A stretch of DNA of 35,499 bases from Coriobacteriaceae bacterium (lineage in GTDB: Bacteria > Actinomycetota > Coriobacteriia > Coriobacteriales > Coriobacteriaceae). Shown here in pieces: positions 8,142-17,631 of this stretch. Every line of letters starts with the position of its first letter. Position 1 is the stretch's first letter. A program made the translations under genes and the position numbers. The stretch is taken from contig JAUNDT010000015.1 in NCBI GenBank assembly GCA_030525945.1, forward strand, positions 1 through 35,499, read 5' to 3'. The notes under the pieces are model-generated. The model worked only from the letters and a program-made list of their open reading frames with translations, was not told the origin of the DNA and searched no databases.

Positions 8142-9443
8142 CTATGTCCAGAGCGCCCTATTCGTCGCTGCGTAGAGCGGTATGTTCCTCATCCAGTCTT
8201 GTTCGCGATAGCCGGAGAGGCTGAAGCGTACTGCCTGGACTTCGGGATGTCTGTCTTTGAATGCGCGCAGGCTTTTTGACCTCAAGTTTTCCGATGCCTT
8301 GACTTCAATGGCGCACACATCGGAACCATTTTGGACCAGGAAGTCTATCTCACCGGTGGAGTTCTCCGCCGACCAATAATGCGGGGTGCATGCGCAGGCG
8401 GAGATCAGCTGCTGGCAAATGAACTGTTCGGTGAGGGCGCCCTTGAACTCCTCGAATATCGCGCTGCCTCCTATGACGGTTTCCTTGTTGAGTTCCGCCA
8501 TGGCGGAGAGGAGGCCGATGTCTACCAGGAAGAGCTTGAACGAGGAATTGTTGGCGTACGCCTTGAGCGGGACGTCCGGCTTGGAGATTCGGGGGACCCT
8601 CACTACGATGCCCGCCTGTTCGAGCCAGGTGATTCCCGAGCGGTAGTTTGTGGCTCGTGCACCTTGTGCGATGTGTCCGAATACGAATTTCTTGTTCTCT
8701 TGTCCCAGATGCGTTGGGATTGAGCGGAAGGCGGCGATCGCGTACTCGGACTCTCGACCGCCCAAGTGCTTGGAGATGTCGCGCTCGTATCCAAGCAGAA
8801 TCTGGTTCTGCACGTCGCGCGCGTCTTCGAGCAGGCCGTCTTCCATAAAAGCACTGACGGCTTCCGGCATGCCCCCAACGTAGTAGTACTGTCTCAGCAG
8901 CGGCGTGAGTCGACTGGCAAACGAATTGATGAGCGTGACGTCGCCGCTCTCGATAAGGTGGCGCAGGTTCTGGTTGCCCGTGGCATCGAGGAATTCTGGG
9001 AAGTTCAGCGGATACAGGTCGAGTGTGTTGACCTTGCCGACTGGATAGCCTGTTCCCTCGTGTACCGTTATGCCGAGAAGTGATCCGGCTGCGGCGATAA
9101 AACATCCGGGCGCGTCCTCGCAGAAATACTTGAGCGAGGTGAGTGCTTTGGGGCAGGCCTGTATCTCATCGAGGATGATGAGCGTGGAGCCTTCTCTGAT
9201 TACTTCTCCGGTCTCAAATTGGATGGCGGAAAGTATGCGGTCGATGTTGTAGCCGGCTTCGAATTGCTCGGACATCGCGGGATTGCCGTCCAGGTTGACG
9301 TAGGCGATGTTGTCGAACGCCGTGCGGCCGAACTCCTTCAATAACCAGGTTTTTCCGACTTGTCGGGCGCCATTGAGGATCAAGGGCTTGCGACGCTTGC
9401 TTTTGCGCCAAGCCAGCAAATCCTTCATGAGGTCTCTGTCCAT
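8142..9443 (-). CDS. AAA_14/DUF4143 ATP-binding protein
   Basis: The 433-residue P-loop ATPase belongs to the widespread AAA_14 plus DUF4143 family. Walker A is GARQVGKT (25-32) and Walker B is TLIILDEIQ (87-95). A sensor-like AAAGSLLGI follows. The C-terminal half is the DUF4143 domain, ending in a PD-(D/E)XK-nuclease-like fold with EIDFLVQNG and AIEVKAS. The family is abundant in gut anaerobes, often in many copies, and its function is unknown; roles in DNA processing or defence are only inferred. ATG 9443 follows AGGAAGGA on the minus strand. The promoter region carries three copies of a conserved repeat (9511-9587), suggesting dedicated regulation. It lies between pfkA and kdpE without an evident operon partner. 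Confidence 0.9.
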   Translation of the reverse strand: MDRDLMKDLLAWRKSKRRKPLILNGARQVGKTWLLKEFGRTAFDNIAYVNLDGNPAMSEQFEAGYNIDRILSAIQFETGEVIREGSTLIILDEIQACPKALTSLKYFCEDAPGCFIAAAGSLLGITVHEGTGYPVGKVNTLDLYPLNFPEFLDATGNQNLRHLIESGDVTLINSFASRLTPLLRQYYYVGGMPEAVSAFMEDGLLEDARDVQNQILLGYERDISKHLGGRESEYAIAAFRSIPTHLGQENKKFVFGHIAQGARATNYRSGITWLEQAGIVVRVPRISKPDVPLKAYANNSSFKLFLVDIGLLSAMAELNKETVIGGSAIFEEFKGALTEQFICQQLISACACTPHYWSAENSTGEIDFLVQNGSDVCAIEVKASENLRSKSLRAFKDRHPEVQAVRFSLSGYREQDWMRNIPLYAATNRALWT

Positions 9444-9487
9444 AGCATCCTTCCTGGCAACGCTTGCGTTCTCTACGGTTGATACCT

Positions 9488-9516
9488 ATTGTATTGCGGA
9501 AGGTGTGCGATTTTAA
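9488..9516 (-). promoter_or_regulatory. Candidate promoter of the AAA_14 ATPase
   Basis: On the minus strand a -10 TACAAT (9493-9488) lies 17 bp from TTAAAA (9516-9511). The -35 element is the edge of the first copy of the 32-bp-period repeat, so a protein bound there would act directly on the promoter. Confidence 0.5.
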
Positions 9517-9587
9517 GGACGTATTTTCGCAAGTTTATGCTTTTTTAAGGACGTATTTTAGCAAAAACTTGTTTTCTTAAGGACGTA
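9511..9587. repeat. Three repeats, 32-bp period, in ATPase promoter
   Basis: TTAAGGACGTA occurs at 9513, 9545 and 9577, exactly 32 bp apart (about three helical turns). The first two copies share TTTTAAGGACGTATTTT and a following GCAA; the third is shorter. The tract is strongly A/T-rich. It probably serves as an operator array for the adjacent ATPase gene. Confidence 0.75.
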
Positions 9588-9677
9588 ACGAGGCTCTCAA
9601 CGGAGCTGGCGACGTGAGGTGCACCCGGGGCGTTAGGCGCATCGCACGCCGGTGACACATCCGCTCAGCCCCGCCCG

Positions 9678-10385
9678 CTACAGTCGCTGCATGCGGTATC
9701 CCACGCCCACGTGCGTCTGGATGAGCTGCGGGTGCGCGGGGTCGGCCTCGATCTTCTTGCGCAGCGTCCGCATGAACACGCGCAGGCTGGCGATGTCGCT
9801 GTCCCAGCTCGTGCCCCAGATCTCGCGCGTGATGAACGTGTGGGTGAGCACCTTGCCAGCGTTGCGCGCCAACAGCGCCAGCAGCTTGTACTCGGTGGGG
9901 GTGAGGCCGAGCTGCTCGCCGCCCAGGTAGGCGCAGCCCGCCGCATAATCGATGCGCAGCGGCCCGTTCTCGAATACGCTCTCGTCCGCCGCGCCGCCGC
10001 CCGCCAGCTGCGAGCGGCGCAGGCTCGCCCGCACGCGCGCCAACAGCTCGTCCACGGAGAAGGGCTTGGTGAGGTAGTCATCGGCCCCGGCATCGAGCGC
10101 GCGGATCTTGTCGGCGTCCTCGGCGCGCGCGGAGATGACGATGATCGGTACGGCTGACCACCCGCGCACCTTCTCGATCACATCCACGCCGTCGATGTCG
10201 GGCAGGCCCAGGTCGAGCATGATGAGGTCGGGGTGGTGCGAGGCGGCGGCGAGCACGGCGGCCTCGCCCGTAACGGCGACGTCCAGGTGGTAGCCGTGCA
10301 TCTCGAGCGCGGTGGTCACCAGGTTGCGCACCGCGCCGTCGTCCTCGACCACCAAAATCGTGTGCTGCGCAGATGCCTCACTCAT
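9678..10385 (-). CDS. kdpE: KdpE response regulator
   Basis: The 235-residue OmpR/PhoB-family regulator should activate kdpFABC after phosphotransfer from KdpD. The receiver domain (about 8-120) has the acidic pair VVEDD (13-15 region), the phospho-acceptor Asp58 in IMLDLGLPD, and the conserved Lys in YLTKPFSVDEL. The C-terminal winged-helix domain includes LTPTEYKLLALLARNAGKVLT... and ends in VGVGYRMQRL, typical of the family. ATG 10385 overlaps the end of kdpD by eight bases, so the two are translationally coupled, in the order kdpD then kdpE. The target genes lie divergently beyond kdpD. Confidence 0.96.
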   Translation of the reverse strand: MSEASAQHTILVVEDDGAVRNLVTTALEMHGYHLDVAVTGEAAVLAAASHHPDLIMLDLGLPDIDGVDVIEKVRGWSAVPIIVISARAEDADKIRALDAGADDYLTKPFSVDELLARVRASLRRSQLAGGGAADESVFENGPLRIDYAAGCAYLGGEQLGLTPTEYKLLALLARNAGKVLTHTFITREIWGTSWDSDIASLRVFMRTLRKKIEADPAHPQLIQTHVGVGYRMQRL

Positions 10386-13110
10386 GAATCTCTACCTCCT
10401 CGCCCGCCAGCGTAAAGCGGAACACCGCCCCGTGCGGCACGTTGTCGAACACGCCAATGGTACCGCCATGCGCCTCGATGATGGAGCGGCAAAGCGACAG
10501 TCCCAGCCCAAAGCTGCGATGCGAGTCCACGGGCAGCGAGTTGGACGCGATGAAGAACCGGTCGAAGATCCGTGGCTTGTCCTCGTCCGCCACGCCGGGG
10601 CCATCGTCCGCTACCTCCACGACCACGTTCTGGCCCGACCGGAACGAGCGCACCGTGATCGTTGACCCGGTCGGCGTGTACTTGAGCCCGTTCACGATGA
10701 GGTTCGTGAGCACCTGCATGATCAGGTGCACGTCGATGCGCACGAGCAGCAGGTCGTCGGTGTGCTCCATCACCACCGTGTGGCCGGACGTCTCGCGCGT
10801 GACGTGCGCGAGCGCCTCGGAGATCACCTCGTCCATGAGCTCGGAGGTGAGGTTGAGCTTCATGTCGCCGTCCTCGATGCGCGTGACGGCCAGCAGGTTC
10901 TCCACCGTGTCGATGAGCCACAGCGAGTCGTCGTAGATGGCGTTCGCGAGTTCGTGGCGCTTGGCCGGGCCGAGCTGCCCCGTGTCCTCGCGGAGAATCC
11001 CCGCCGAGCCGGAGATGGACGTGAGCGGCGTGCGCAGGTCGTGCCCGATGGAGCGCAGCAGGTTGGCGCGGAGTTGCTCGTTTTTGGCGAGCACGGCGGC
11101 CTCCTCGCGCTCGCGGGCTGCCTGGTCGCTCTCGAGCGCGAGCGCGGCCTCGCCCACGATGGAGAGCATGATGGAGTTCTCGAACGCCTCGAGGGGCCGC
11201 TTGCCGATGGCCAGGCCCACCACGCCGAACACGCGCCCACCGGCGCGCACGGCCAGGTACAGGCAGCGCGCCTCGGGCAGGGTGCTGGTGCTGGCGCCCG
11301 CGTGCTTGTTGTTCGTGAACGCCCACATCGCCACGGCGCGCTCGTAGTCGCCGACGAGCTCGCCGTGCTCGTGCTCGGTACCCGCGCCCTGGTAGAGTGG
11401 CTCGCCCAGACCCTCGCCCTCGGCGGGGTAGAACACCACGTCCACGCGCAGGAGCTTGATGAGTTGGCTCATCATGACGCGCGCCCGCGCCTCGAGGCCC
11501 TGTTCCTGTTGGAGCAGCTGGTTCGTCTCCAGTAGCACACGCGTGCGGTAGGCGTTCTTGGCGCTCGCACGGGCGTTGTCGGTGATGCGCGCGGTGAGCT
11601 CGGCCGCCACCATGGCGGTCACGAACATGATGGCGAAGGTGACGAGGTAACTTTTGTCGAAGCTCTCGAGCGAGAGGATAGGCGTGACGAAGCAGAAGTT
11701 GTAGAGCACCACGGACAGCACACTCGACAACAGGGTGCACAGCCGTCCCTCGGTGGTGACGGCGGTGAGCAGCGCCGTGAGGATGTACAGCGAGATGATA
11801 CTCGAGTCCGCGAAGCCGAAGGAGCGGAAGCCCAGGCCGATGCCGGTGGCGATGGCGGCGAGCCCCACGGTGCGGGCGACGTCGCGCGTGCGGGGCATGT
11901 CGGGTGCCTCCTGGCGCGCGGCGTGGCGCTCGATGGCGCGTGCGCTCGTCTGGTCGGGGATGATGTAGATGTCGAGGTTGGGCGCGATGGCGATGAGCTG
12001 CTCGATCAGCGACTTCTTGCCGAATAGCGCCCGGCGTGCGCCGCTCGTCTCGCCCGTGCGGCCCATGACGATCTTCGAGATGCCGGAGAGCCGCGCGAAC
12101 TCGGCGATCTGGAACGCGACGTCGTCGCCGTAGACCGACTCCACGTGCGCCCCGAGTTGCTCGGCGAGCGCCATGTTCTGCTGTAGACGCTCGCGGTCCC
12201 CATCGCTCATGGCCTGGGTGTGCGGGCTTTCCACGAACAGAGCCGTGAGCTGCCCGTGGAACGCCTTGGCCATGCGCGCGGCCGTGCGCACGATGCGCGG
12301 GTTGGTGGGCGCGGGGGAGACGCACACGAGGATGTGCTCGCTCGTATAGTAGTCGCGGTTGCCGATCACGCGCGCGGCGTCGGCCAGGCGGCCCATGCGG
12401 TCGGCGCACTTGCGCAGGGCGATCTCGCGCAGGGCGGTGAGGTTCTCCACGGTGAAGAAGTTGTCCTGGGCGCGCTCGGCCTGGGTCTCGCGGTAGACGA
12501 GGCCCGCCTGCAGGCGCTCGAGCAGGTCGCTCGGCTCGATGTCCACGAGCTCGACCTGGTCGGCGTCATCGAAGACGCGGTCGGGGATGCGCTCGCGCAC
12601 GATGACGCCGGTGATGGCGGCAACCATATCGTTCAGGCTCTCGATGTGCTGCACGTTGACCGTGGTGTATACGTCGATGCCCGCGCGCAGGAGCTCCTCG
12701 ACGTCCTGGTAGCGCTTGGCATGACGGCAGCCCGGGGCATTGGTGTGGGCGAGCTCATCGACGAGGATGAGCTGCGGGGCGCGCATGATGGCGGCGTCCA
12801 GGTCGAATTCGCGCAGGGTGATGCCGTTGTGATCCACGAGCTCATGCGGGACCTGCTCCAGGCCGCGCGCGAGCCGCGCCGTGGCGGGACGTTCGTGCGG
12901 CTCGATGTAGCCGGCCACCACGTCCACGCCGCGCTTGCGCGCCGCATGGGCCGCCTGCAGCATGGCGTAGGTCTTGCCTACGCCCGCCGCGTAGCCGAAG
13001 AAGATCTTGAGGTGCCCGCGCCGTTCGCGCTGGGCGGCCTGATCGTCCTGCTCAATCGCGCGTAGCAGCCTATCGGGATCGACGCGGGTGTCCGATGCGT
13101 CTCGCGGCAT
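10378..13110 (-). CDS. kdpD: KdpD osmosensitive K+ channel sensor histidine kinase
   Basis: The 910-residue membrane histidine kinase senses potassium limitation and phosphorylates KdpE. The N-terminal KdpD domain has Walker A GYAAGVGKTYAM (39-50) and the family segment GYIEPHERP. A universal-stress-type domain follows (ILVCVSPAPTNPR onward), then four closely packed transmembrane helices, a GAF-like region, and the kinase core. The core has the H-box SIGHDLRTPLTS (His near 690), N-box NLIVNGLKYTP, and G-boxes ADDGPG and FGLGLSL. I chose ATG 13110 because AAGGAG lies just upstream and the N-terminus then matches the family; a longer in-frame ATG at 13191 would sit inside a large hairpin. Its 5' leader contains a conserved structured element (13130-13250). 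Confidence 0.96.
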   Translation of the reverse strand: MPRDASDTRVDPDRLLRAIEQDDQAAQRERRGHLKIFFGYAAGVGKTYAMLQAAHAARKRGVDVVAGYIEPHERPATARLARGLEQVPHELVDHNGITLREFDLDAAIMRAPQLILVDELAHTNAPGCRHAKRYQDVEELLRAGIDVYTTVNVQHIESLNDMVAAITGVIVRERIPDRVFDDADQVELVDIEPSDLLERLQAGLVYRETQAERAQDNFFTVENLTALREIALRKCADRMGRLADAARVIGNRDYYTSEHILVCVSPAPTNPRIVRTAARMAKAFHGQLTALFVESPHTQAMSDGDRERLQQNMALAEQLGAHVESVYGDDVAFQIAEFARLSGISKIVMGRTGETSGARRALFGKKSLIEQLIAIAPNLDIYIIPDQTSARAIERHAARQEAPDMPRTRDVARTVGLAAIATGIGLGFRSFGFADSSIISLYILTALLTAVTTEGRLCTLLSSVLSVVLYNFCFVTPILSLESFDKSYLVTFAIMFVTAMVAAELTARITDNARASAKNAYRTRVLLETNQLLQQEQGLEARARVMMSQLIKLLRVDVVFYPAEGEGLGEPLYQGAGTEHEHGELVGDYERAVAMWAFTNNKHAGASTSTLPEARCLYLAVRAGGRVFGVVGLAIGKRPLEAFENSIMLSIVGEAALALESDQAAREREEAAVLAKNEQLRANLLRSIGHDLRTPLTSISGSAGILREDTGQLGPAKRHELANAIYDDSLWLIDTVENLLAVTRIEDGDMKLNLTSELMDEVISEALAHVTRETSGHTVVMEHTDDLLLVRIDVHLIMQVLTNLIVNGLKYTPTGSTITVRSFRSGQNVVVEVADDGPGVADEDKPRIFDRFFIASNSLPVDSHRSFGLGLSLCRSIIEAHGGTIGVFDNVPHGAVFRFTLAGEEVEIHE

Positions 13111-13129
13111 GGCTTTCTCCTTCCCGGGT

Positions 13130-13250
13130 GGTCTCCAGGCGGACCCATAGCATCCGCTGCTCGGGCAGTCCTGCTCGCACGGACCGTCCACTGGACGGTC
13201 CGGCTCGTGCGGAACTCGCGACGGACGCTATGGGTCCGCCCGGAGGCCCA
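13130..13250. repeat. Large hairpin element 1, kdpD 5' leader
   Basis: The outer arms GGCGGACCCATAGC and GCTATGGGTCCGCC pair near-perfectly. An inner 10-bp perfect palindrome with a one-base centre spans 13181-13201 (core GTCCACTGGAC). Between the stems are unpaired segments (13150-13172 and 13208-13228) that are conserved in element 2. It lies 20 bp upstream of the kdpD start codon. Confidence 0.8.
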
Positions 13251-13285
13251 TGCGCGGCCGTGGCTGGGCTTGTTTTGAGTCGGTG

Positions 13286-13409
13286 CCGGTCGGTGGGCGG
13301 GCGCACAACGTCCGTTGCGAGTTCCGCACGCAAAGGAGCGTCCAGTGGACGCTCCGTCTTGCGTAGGACTGTTCGAGCAGCGGATGTTGCGCGCCCACCC
13401 ACCGACCGC
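13286..13409. repeat. Large hairpin element 2, opposite orientation
   Basis: The outer arms CGGTCGGTGGGCGGGCGC and GCGCCCACCCACCGACCG pair closely, although their sequence differs completely from the element 1 arms. The centre is another perfect 10-bp palindrome (13335-13355) with the same core, GTCCAGTGGAC on this strand. Its internal segments, on the reverse strand, match those of element 1 at about 20 of 22 positions. The stems therefore vary while the internal segments are conserved. Confidence 0.8.
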
Positions 13410-13458
13410 TTGGGCATGAGTATAGCCCGCCGTCGCCGTATGCGACCGCCGTCTACCT

Positions 13459-13527
13459 GCATCTTTATGGCATCTTAACGCGAGTGCTCCCCATGTTTAC
13501 ACCGTCTTAAGACCCCAAGGCGTTTAC
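13459..13527 (+). promoter_or_regulatory. Candidate KdpE-binding region upstream of kdpF
   Basis: GCATCTTTATG (13459-13469) is directly followed by GCATCTTAACG (13470-13480). This is a head-to-tail repeat at 11-bp period, the usual binding geometry of OmpR/PhoB-family regulators. A second direct repeat of GTTTAC-N-GTC occurs at 13495 and 13522. The site lies 120-140 bp before kdpF. A clear -35/-10 pair was not found. Confidence 0.5.
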
Positions 13528-13600
13528 TGTCCTCAAGCGCTCGGGCGTGTCGGGGCGCAGCTGCAAGGGGAGACGACGCGCGCAGAGGAAGGGCCGGAAC

Positions 13601-13687
13601 ATGGACGTTCTCATTCCCATCATTGGGCTGACCTGCATCGGTCTGCTGATCTACTACATCTATATCTTGATGAGGAGCGAGTCGTAA
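13601..13687 (+). CDS. kdpF: KdpF, small stabilising subunit
   Basis: The 28-residue peptide is a single transmembrane helix: MDVLIPIIGLTCIGLLIYYI followed by YILMRSES. Family members are about 29 residues long and stabilise the KdpABC complex. ATG 13601 is preceded by GAGGAAGG. The stop lies four bases before the kdpA ATG, and the kdpA SD (GAGGAG) lies inside kdpF. Position and length make the assignment firm despite the short sequence. Confidence 0.9.
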   Translation: MDVLIPIIGLTCIGLLIYYIYILMRSES

Positions 13688-13691
13688 CGCC

Positions 13692-15542
13692 ATGAGTGCC
13701 ATCATCCAATATGCGCTGTACTTCGCCATTCTCGTCGCGCTCGCGGTCCCGCTGGGCCGCTTCATGGCGCGCGTGATGGACGGCGAGCGCACGTTTCTCA
13801 CCCCGGTGCTCGCACCGGTTGAGCGCGGTATCTACCGCCTGCTCCGTATCGATCCTTCCGAGGACATGGCCTGGAAGCGCTATCTGGTGAGCGTCCTTGC
13901 GTTCTCGGGTATCGGCCTGGTGGTCGTGATCGCCCTGCAGATGCTCCAAGGCGTGCTGCCGGGCAACCCCGAGGGCCTTCCCGGAGTGCCGTGGGACCTG
14001 TCGTTCAACACGGCGGCGTCCTTCATCACGAACACCAACTGGCAGGCGTACTCGGGCGAGAGCACGCTGTCCTACCTCACGCAGTTCATGGGCCTCACGG
14101 TGCAGAACTTCGTGTCCGCCGGCACCGGCATCGCGGTGATGTTCGCGCTCATCCGCGGTTTCAGGCAGGTCAAGAGCACGGGCCTCGGCTCCTTCTGGGT
14201 CGACCTCACCCGTATCGTGCTCTATGTCCTCATCCCGCTGAACCTCGTGCTCGGCCTGGCGCTCGCCGCGGGCGGCGTGGTGTCGAACTTCTCGCCGGCA
14301 AAGACCGCCGAGCTGGTGGAGCCCATCGCCGTCGTGCAAAACGAGGACGGCGCTTGGGTCCCGTTCGAGGGCGCCCAGATTGACGGCGAGACCGTGACGG
14401 TCGACGGTGAGGTCGTCGAGGGCGCCCGCGTGGTCACCGAGCAATGGCTGCCCCAGGGCCCCGCTGCGAGCCAGGTCGCCATCAAGCAGACGGGCACCAA
14501 CGGCGGCGGCTTCTTTGGCGTGAACTCCGCGCATCCGTATGAGAACCCCAACCCGTTCACCAACCTCATTGAGATGACGAGCCTGCTGCTCATTCCGGCT
14601 GCCTGCTGCTTCACCTTCGGCATCGGCGTTAAGAACACCCGTCAGGGCAAGGCGATCTTCGCCGCCATGCTCGTGCTGCTCGTGGTCTTCACCGGCGTCA
14701 TCGGCGTGAACGAGCAACTCGGCACCCCGCAGCTCGCGAGCGACGGCGCGGTCGAGATGGCCGCCCAGGACGGCGCGTCCGCCGAGGGCGCCGATCTGTC
14801 CAACCCCGGCGGCAACATGGAGGGCAAGGAGACGCGCTTTGGCATTGCCACCTCCTCCACCTGGTCCGCCTTCACCACCGCCGCATCCAACGGCTCGGTG
14901 AACTCCATGCACGACTCCTACACCCCGCTGGGCGGTATGGTGCAGATGCTCCAGATGGCCTTAGGCGAGGTCGTGTTCGGCGGCGTGGGCTGCGGCCTGT
15001 ACGGCATGATCGGATTTGCCATCCTCACGGTGTTCATCGCGGGCCTCATGGTGGGCCGCACGCCCGAGTTCTTGGGCAAGAAGATCGAGCCGCGCGAGAT
15101 GCGCTGGGCCGTGGTGCTGTGCCTGGCTACGCCGTTTTGCATCCTGGTGTGCTCGGCGATCGCCTCGCTCATCCCCGGCATCTCCGATCAGCTCACCAAC
15201 GGCGGCGCGCACGGCTTCTCCGAGCTGCTCTACACGTTCACCTCGGCTGGCGGTAACAACGGCTCCGCCTTTGCCGGCATGAACGCCAACACGCCGCTTT
15301 TGAACGTCATGATCGGCGTCGAGATGCTCGTGGCGCGCTTCCTTCCCATCGCGGGCACGCTCGCCATCGCCGGCTCCCTGGCGTCCAAGTCCAAGGTCGC
15401 CGAGACCGCGGGCACGCTTTCCACCACCAACGGCATGTTCGTGTTCCTGCTCGTCTTCGTTGTGCTGCTCATCGGCGCCCTCAGCTTCTTCCCCGTGCTG
15501 GCGCTGGGCCCCGTGGCCGAGTTCTTCCAGATGATCGCCTAA
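13692..15542 (+). CDS. kdpA: KdpA, K+-translocating subunit
   Basis: The 616-residue membrane protein forms the potassium channel of the KdpFABC pump. It has about ten transmembrane segments and the degenerate selectivity-filter repeats, including [10 protein letters not shown] in the first pore region and [19 protein letters not shown] in the second. [11 protein letters not shown] and [13 protein letters not shown] mark the third and fourth. The typical length is about 560 residues. The excess comes from two Asp/Glu-rich insertions in external loops, near residues 205-250 and 345-375. The kdpB start follows after 16 bases, with AAGGAGG immediately after the kdpA stop. Confidence 0.97.
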   Translation: MSAIIQYALYFAILVALAVPLGRFMARVMDGERTFLTPVLAPVERGIYRLLRIDPSEDMAWKRYLVSVLAFSGIGLVVVIALQMLQGVLPGNPEGLPGVPWDLSFNTAASFITNTNWQAYSGESTLSYLTQFMGLTVQNFVSAGTGIAVMFALIRGFRQVKSTGLGSFWVDLTRIVLYVLIPLNLVLGLALAAGGVVSNFSPAKTAELVEPIAVVQNEDGAWVPFEGAQIDGETVTVDGEVVEGARVVTEQWLPQGPAASQVAIKQTGTNGGGFFGVNSAHPYENPNPFTNLIEMTSLLLIPAACCFTFGIGVKNTRQGKAIFAAMLVLLVVFTGVIGVNEQLGTPQLASDGAVEMAAQDGASAEGADLSNPGGNMEGKETRFGIATSSTWSAFTTAASNGSVNSMHDSYTPLGGMVQMLQMALGEVVFGGVGCGLYGMIGFAILTVFIAGLMVGRTPEFLGKKIEPREMRWAVVLCLATPFCILVCSAIASLIPGISDQLTNGGAHGFSELLYTFTSAGGNNGSAFAGMNANTPLLNVMIGVEMLVARFLPIAGTLAIAGSLASKSKVAETAGTLSTTNGMFVFLLVFVVLLIGALSFFPVLALGPVAEFFQMIA

Positions 15543-15558
15543 GGAGGGCGTACTCATA

Positions 15559-17613
15559 ATGGCTGTTCAAAAAGATATGGCGGCGCGTGCGGTGCGCGAC
15601 TCGTTCGCCAAGCTCGATCCGCGCATCCAGATCCAAAACCCGGTGATGTTTCTCGTATGGGTGTCCGCCGTCATGACCACGGTGCTCGCCGTGGCGTCGG
15701 CCGCGGGTGTGCAGGATGCCGGCGTCTCCACGGGATACGTGGTTGCCATCGCGGTGATTTTGTGGCTCACCTGCCTGTTCTCTAACTTTGCCGAGGCGCT
15801 CGCCGAGGGCCGCGGCAAGGCGCAGGCCGACTCCCTGCGCGCCGCCAAGAAGGACGTCGAGGCACACAAAATCGCCTCCATCGCTGAGCGCGACTCCTTC
15901 ACGGTGGTTCCTGGCGCCTCGCTTACCCGCGGTGACCTGGTGATCGTCCGCGCAGGCGAGCAGATCCCGGGCGACGGCGACGTGGTCGAGGGTGCGGCCT
16001 CCGTGGACGAGAGCGCCATCACCGGCGAGTCTGCGCCCGTGGTGCGCGAGGCCGGCGGCGACCGCTCCGCCGTGACCGGCGGCACCACGGTGCTCTCCGA
16101 CTGGATCGTGGTCAAGATCTCCAGCGAGCCCGGCCAGAGCTTCCTGGACAAGATGATCGCCATGGTTGAGGGCGCCGCGCGCAAGAAGACCCCCAACGAG
16201 ATCGCGCTCGAGATCTTCCTCGTGGCCCTCTCCATCGTGTTCATCCTCGTGACCATCGCCCTGTGGTGCTACTCCGACTTCTCCGCGGGCCTTGCCGGCA
16301 TGGCGAACCCCACCGCGCTCACCACGCTCGTGGCGCTGCTCGTGTGCCTGGCGCCCACCACCATCGGCGCCCTGCTCTCCGCCATCGGCATCGCCGGCAT
16401 GAGCCGCCTGAACGAGGCCAACGTGCTCGCCATGAGCGGCCGCGCCATCGAGGCCGCGGGCGACGTGGACATCCTCATGCTCGACAAGACCGGCACCATC
16501 ACGCTGGGCAACCGCCATGCCTCCGAGTTCATCCCGGTGGACGGCGTGGACGCCGCCGAGCTCGCCGACGCCGCGCAGCTCTCCAGCCTGGCCGACGAGA
16601 CGCCCGAGGGCCGCTCGATCGTGGTGCTCGCCAAGGAGCAGTTCGGCCTGCGCGGCCGCACGCTCGAGGACAAGGGCATGGAGTTCATCCCCTTCACCGC
16701 GGCGACCCGCATGTCCGGCGTGGACTTCGACGGCAACCAGATCCGCAAGGGCGCGGCCGACTCCGTGCGTGCCTACGTGGAGGCCGCGGGCGGCGTGTTC
16801 TCGCCCGAGTGCGACGAGGTCGTGGAGCGCATCGCCAAGGCCGGCGGCACCCCGCTCGTGGTGACCAAGAACGCCCGCGTGCTGGGCGTGGTCTACCTCA
16901 AGGACATCATCAAGCAGGGCGTGAAGGAGAAGTTCGCCGACCTGCGCCGCATGGGCATCAAGACCATCATGGTCACGGGCGACAACCCGCTCACCGCGGC
17001 CGCCATCGCCGCCGAGGCAGGCGTGGACGACTTCCTGGCCGAGGCCACGCCCGAGGGCAAGCTCGAGAAGATCCGCCAGTTCCAGCGCGAGGGGCACCTC
17101 GTGGCCATGACGGGCGACGGCACCAACGACGCCCCGGCGCTCGCGCAGGCCGACGTGGCTGTGGCCATGAACACCGGCACGCAGGCCGCCAAGGAGGCCG
17201 GCAACATGGTGGACCTCGACTCGAGCCCCACCAAGCTCATCGAGGTCGTGCGCATTGGCAAGCAGCTGCTCATGACCCGCGGCTCGCTCACCACCTTCTC
17301 GGTGGCCAACGACGTGGCCAAGTACTTCGCCATCATCCCGGCGCTGTTCGCACCCATCTACCCGGGCCTTTCGGCCCTGAACATCCTGGGGCTCGCCACG
17401 CCGCTGTCCGCCGTGCTCTCGGCCATCATCTACAACGCGCTGGTGATCGTGGCGCTCATCCCGGCGGCGCTCAAGGGCGTTAAGTACCGCGAGGTGCCCA
17501 GCAGCCAGCTGCTCGCGCACAACCTGCTCGTGTGGGGCGTGGGCGGCATCGTGGCCCCGTTCGTGTTCATCAAGATCATCGACATGCTGCTCGTTGTGTG
17601 CGGGCTGGCGTAA
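15559..17613 (+). CDS. kdpB: KdpB, P-type ATPase subunit
   Basis: The 684-residue P-type ATPase is the energising subunit of the KdpFABC complex. The phosphorylation motif DKTGTIT begins at Asp309. The actuator-domain TGES lies at 155-158, and the hinge motifs [10 protein letters not shown] and [12 protein letters not shown] follow in the C-terminal half. There are seven or so membrane helices. The length matches the family (about 680). The SD AAGGAGG is 11 bases upstream. The gene is strongly biased towards G/C-ending codons, like a well-expressed native gene. Confidence 0.98.
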   Translation: MAVQKDMAARAVRDSFAKLDPRIQIQNPVMFLVWVSAVMTTVLAVASAAGVQDAGVSTGYVVAIAVILWLTCLFSNFAEALAEGRGKAQADSLRAAKKDVEAHKIASIAERDSFTVVPGASLTRGDLVIVRAGEQIPGDGDVVEGAASVDESAITGESAPVVREAGGDRSAVTGGTTVLSDWIVVKISSEPGQSFLDKMIAMVEGAARKKTPNEIALEIFLVALSIVFILVTIALWCYSDFSAGLAGMANPTALTTLVALLVCLAPTTIGALLSAIGIAGMSRLNEANVLAMSGRAIEAAGDVDILMLDKTGTITLGNRHASEFIPVDGVDAAELADAAQLSSLADETPEGRSIVVLAKEQFGLRGRTLEDKGMEFIPFTAATRMSGVDFDGNQIRKGAADSVRAYVEAAGGVFSPECDEVVERIAKAGGTPLVVTKNARVLGVVYLKDIIKQGVKEKFADLRRMGIKTIMVTGDNPLTAAAIAAEAGVDDFLAEATPEGKLEKIRQFQREGHLVAMTGDGTNDAPALAQADVAVAMNTGTQAAKEAGNMVDLDSSPTKLIEVVRIGKQLLMTRGSLTTFSVANDVAKYFAIIPALFAPIYPGLSALNILGLATPLSAVLSAIIYNALVIVALIPAALKGVKYREVPSSQLLAHNLLVWGVGGIVAPFVFIKIIDMLLVVCGLA

Positions 17614-17631
17614 AGGTTGGGGGAGAGTTCC

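Noticed and set aside
6744..8279. Long plus-strand frame overlapping pfkA in another frame
   Set aside because: pfkA has full family motifs and an SD; the overlapping frame is Arg/Gly-rich shadow sequence.
13620..14912. Long minus-strand frame opposite kdpA
   Set aside because: It shadows kdpA and has low-complexity composition and no motifs.
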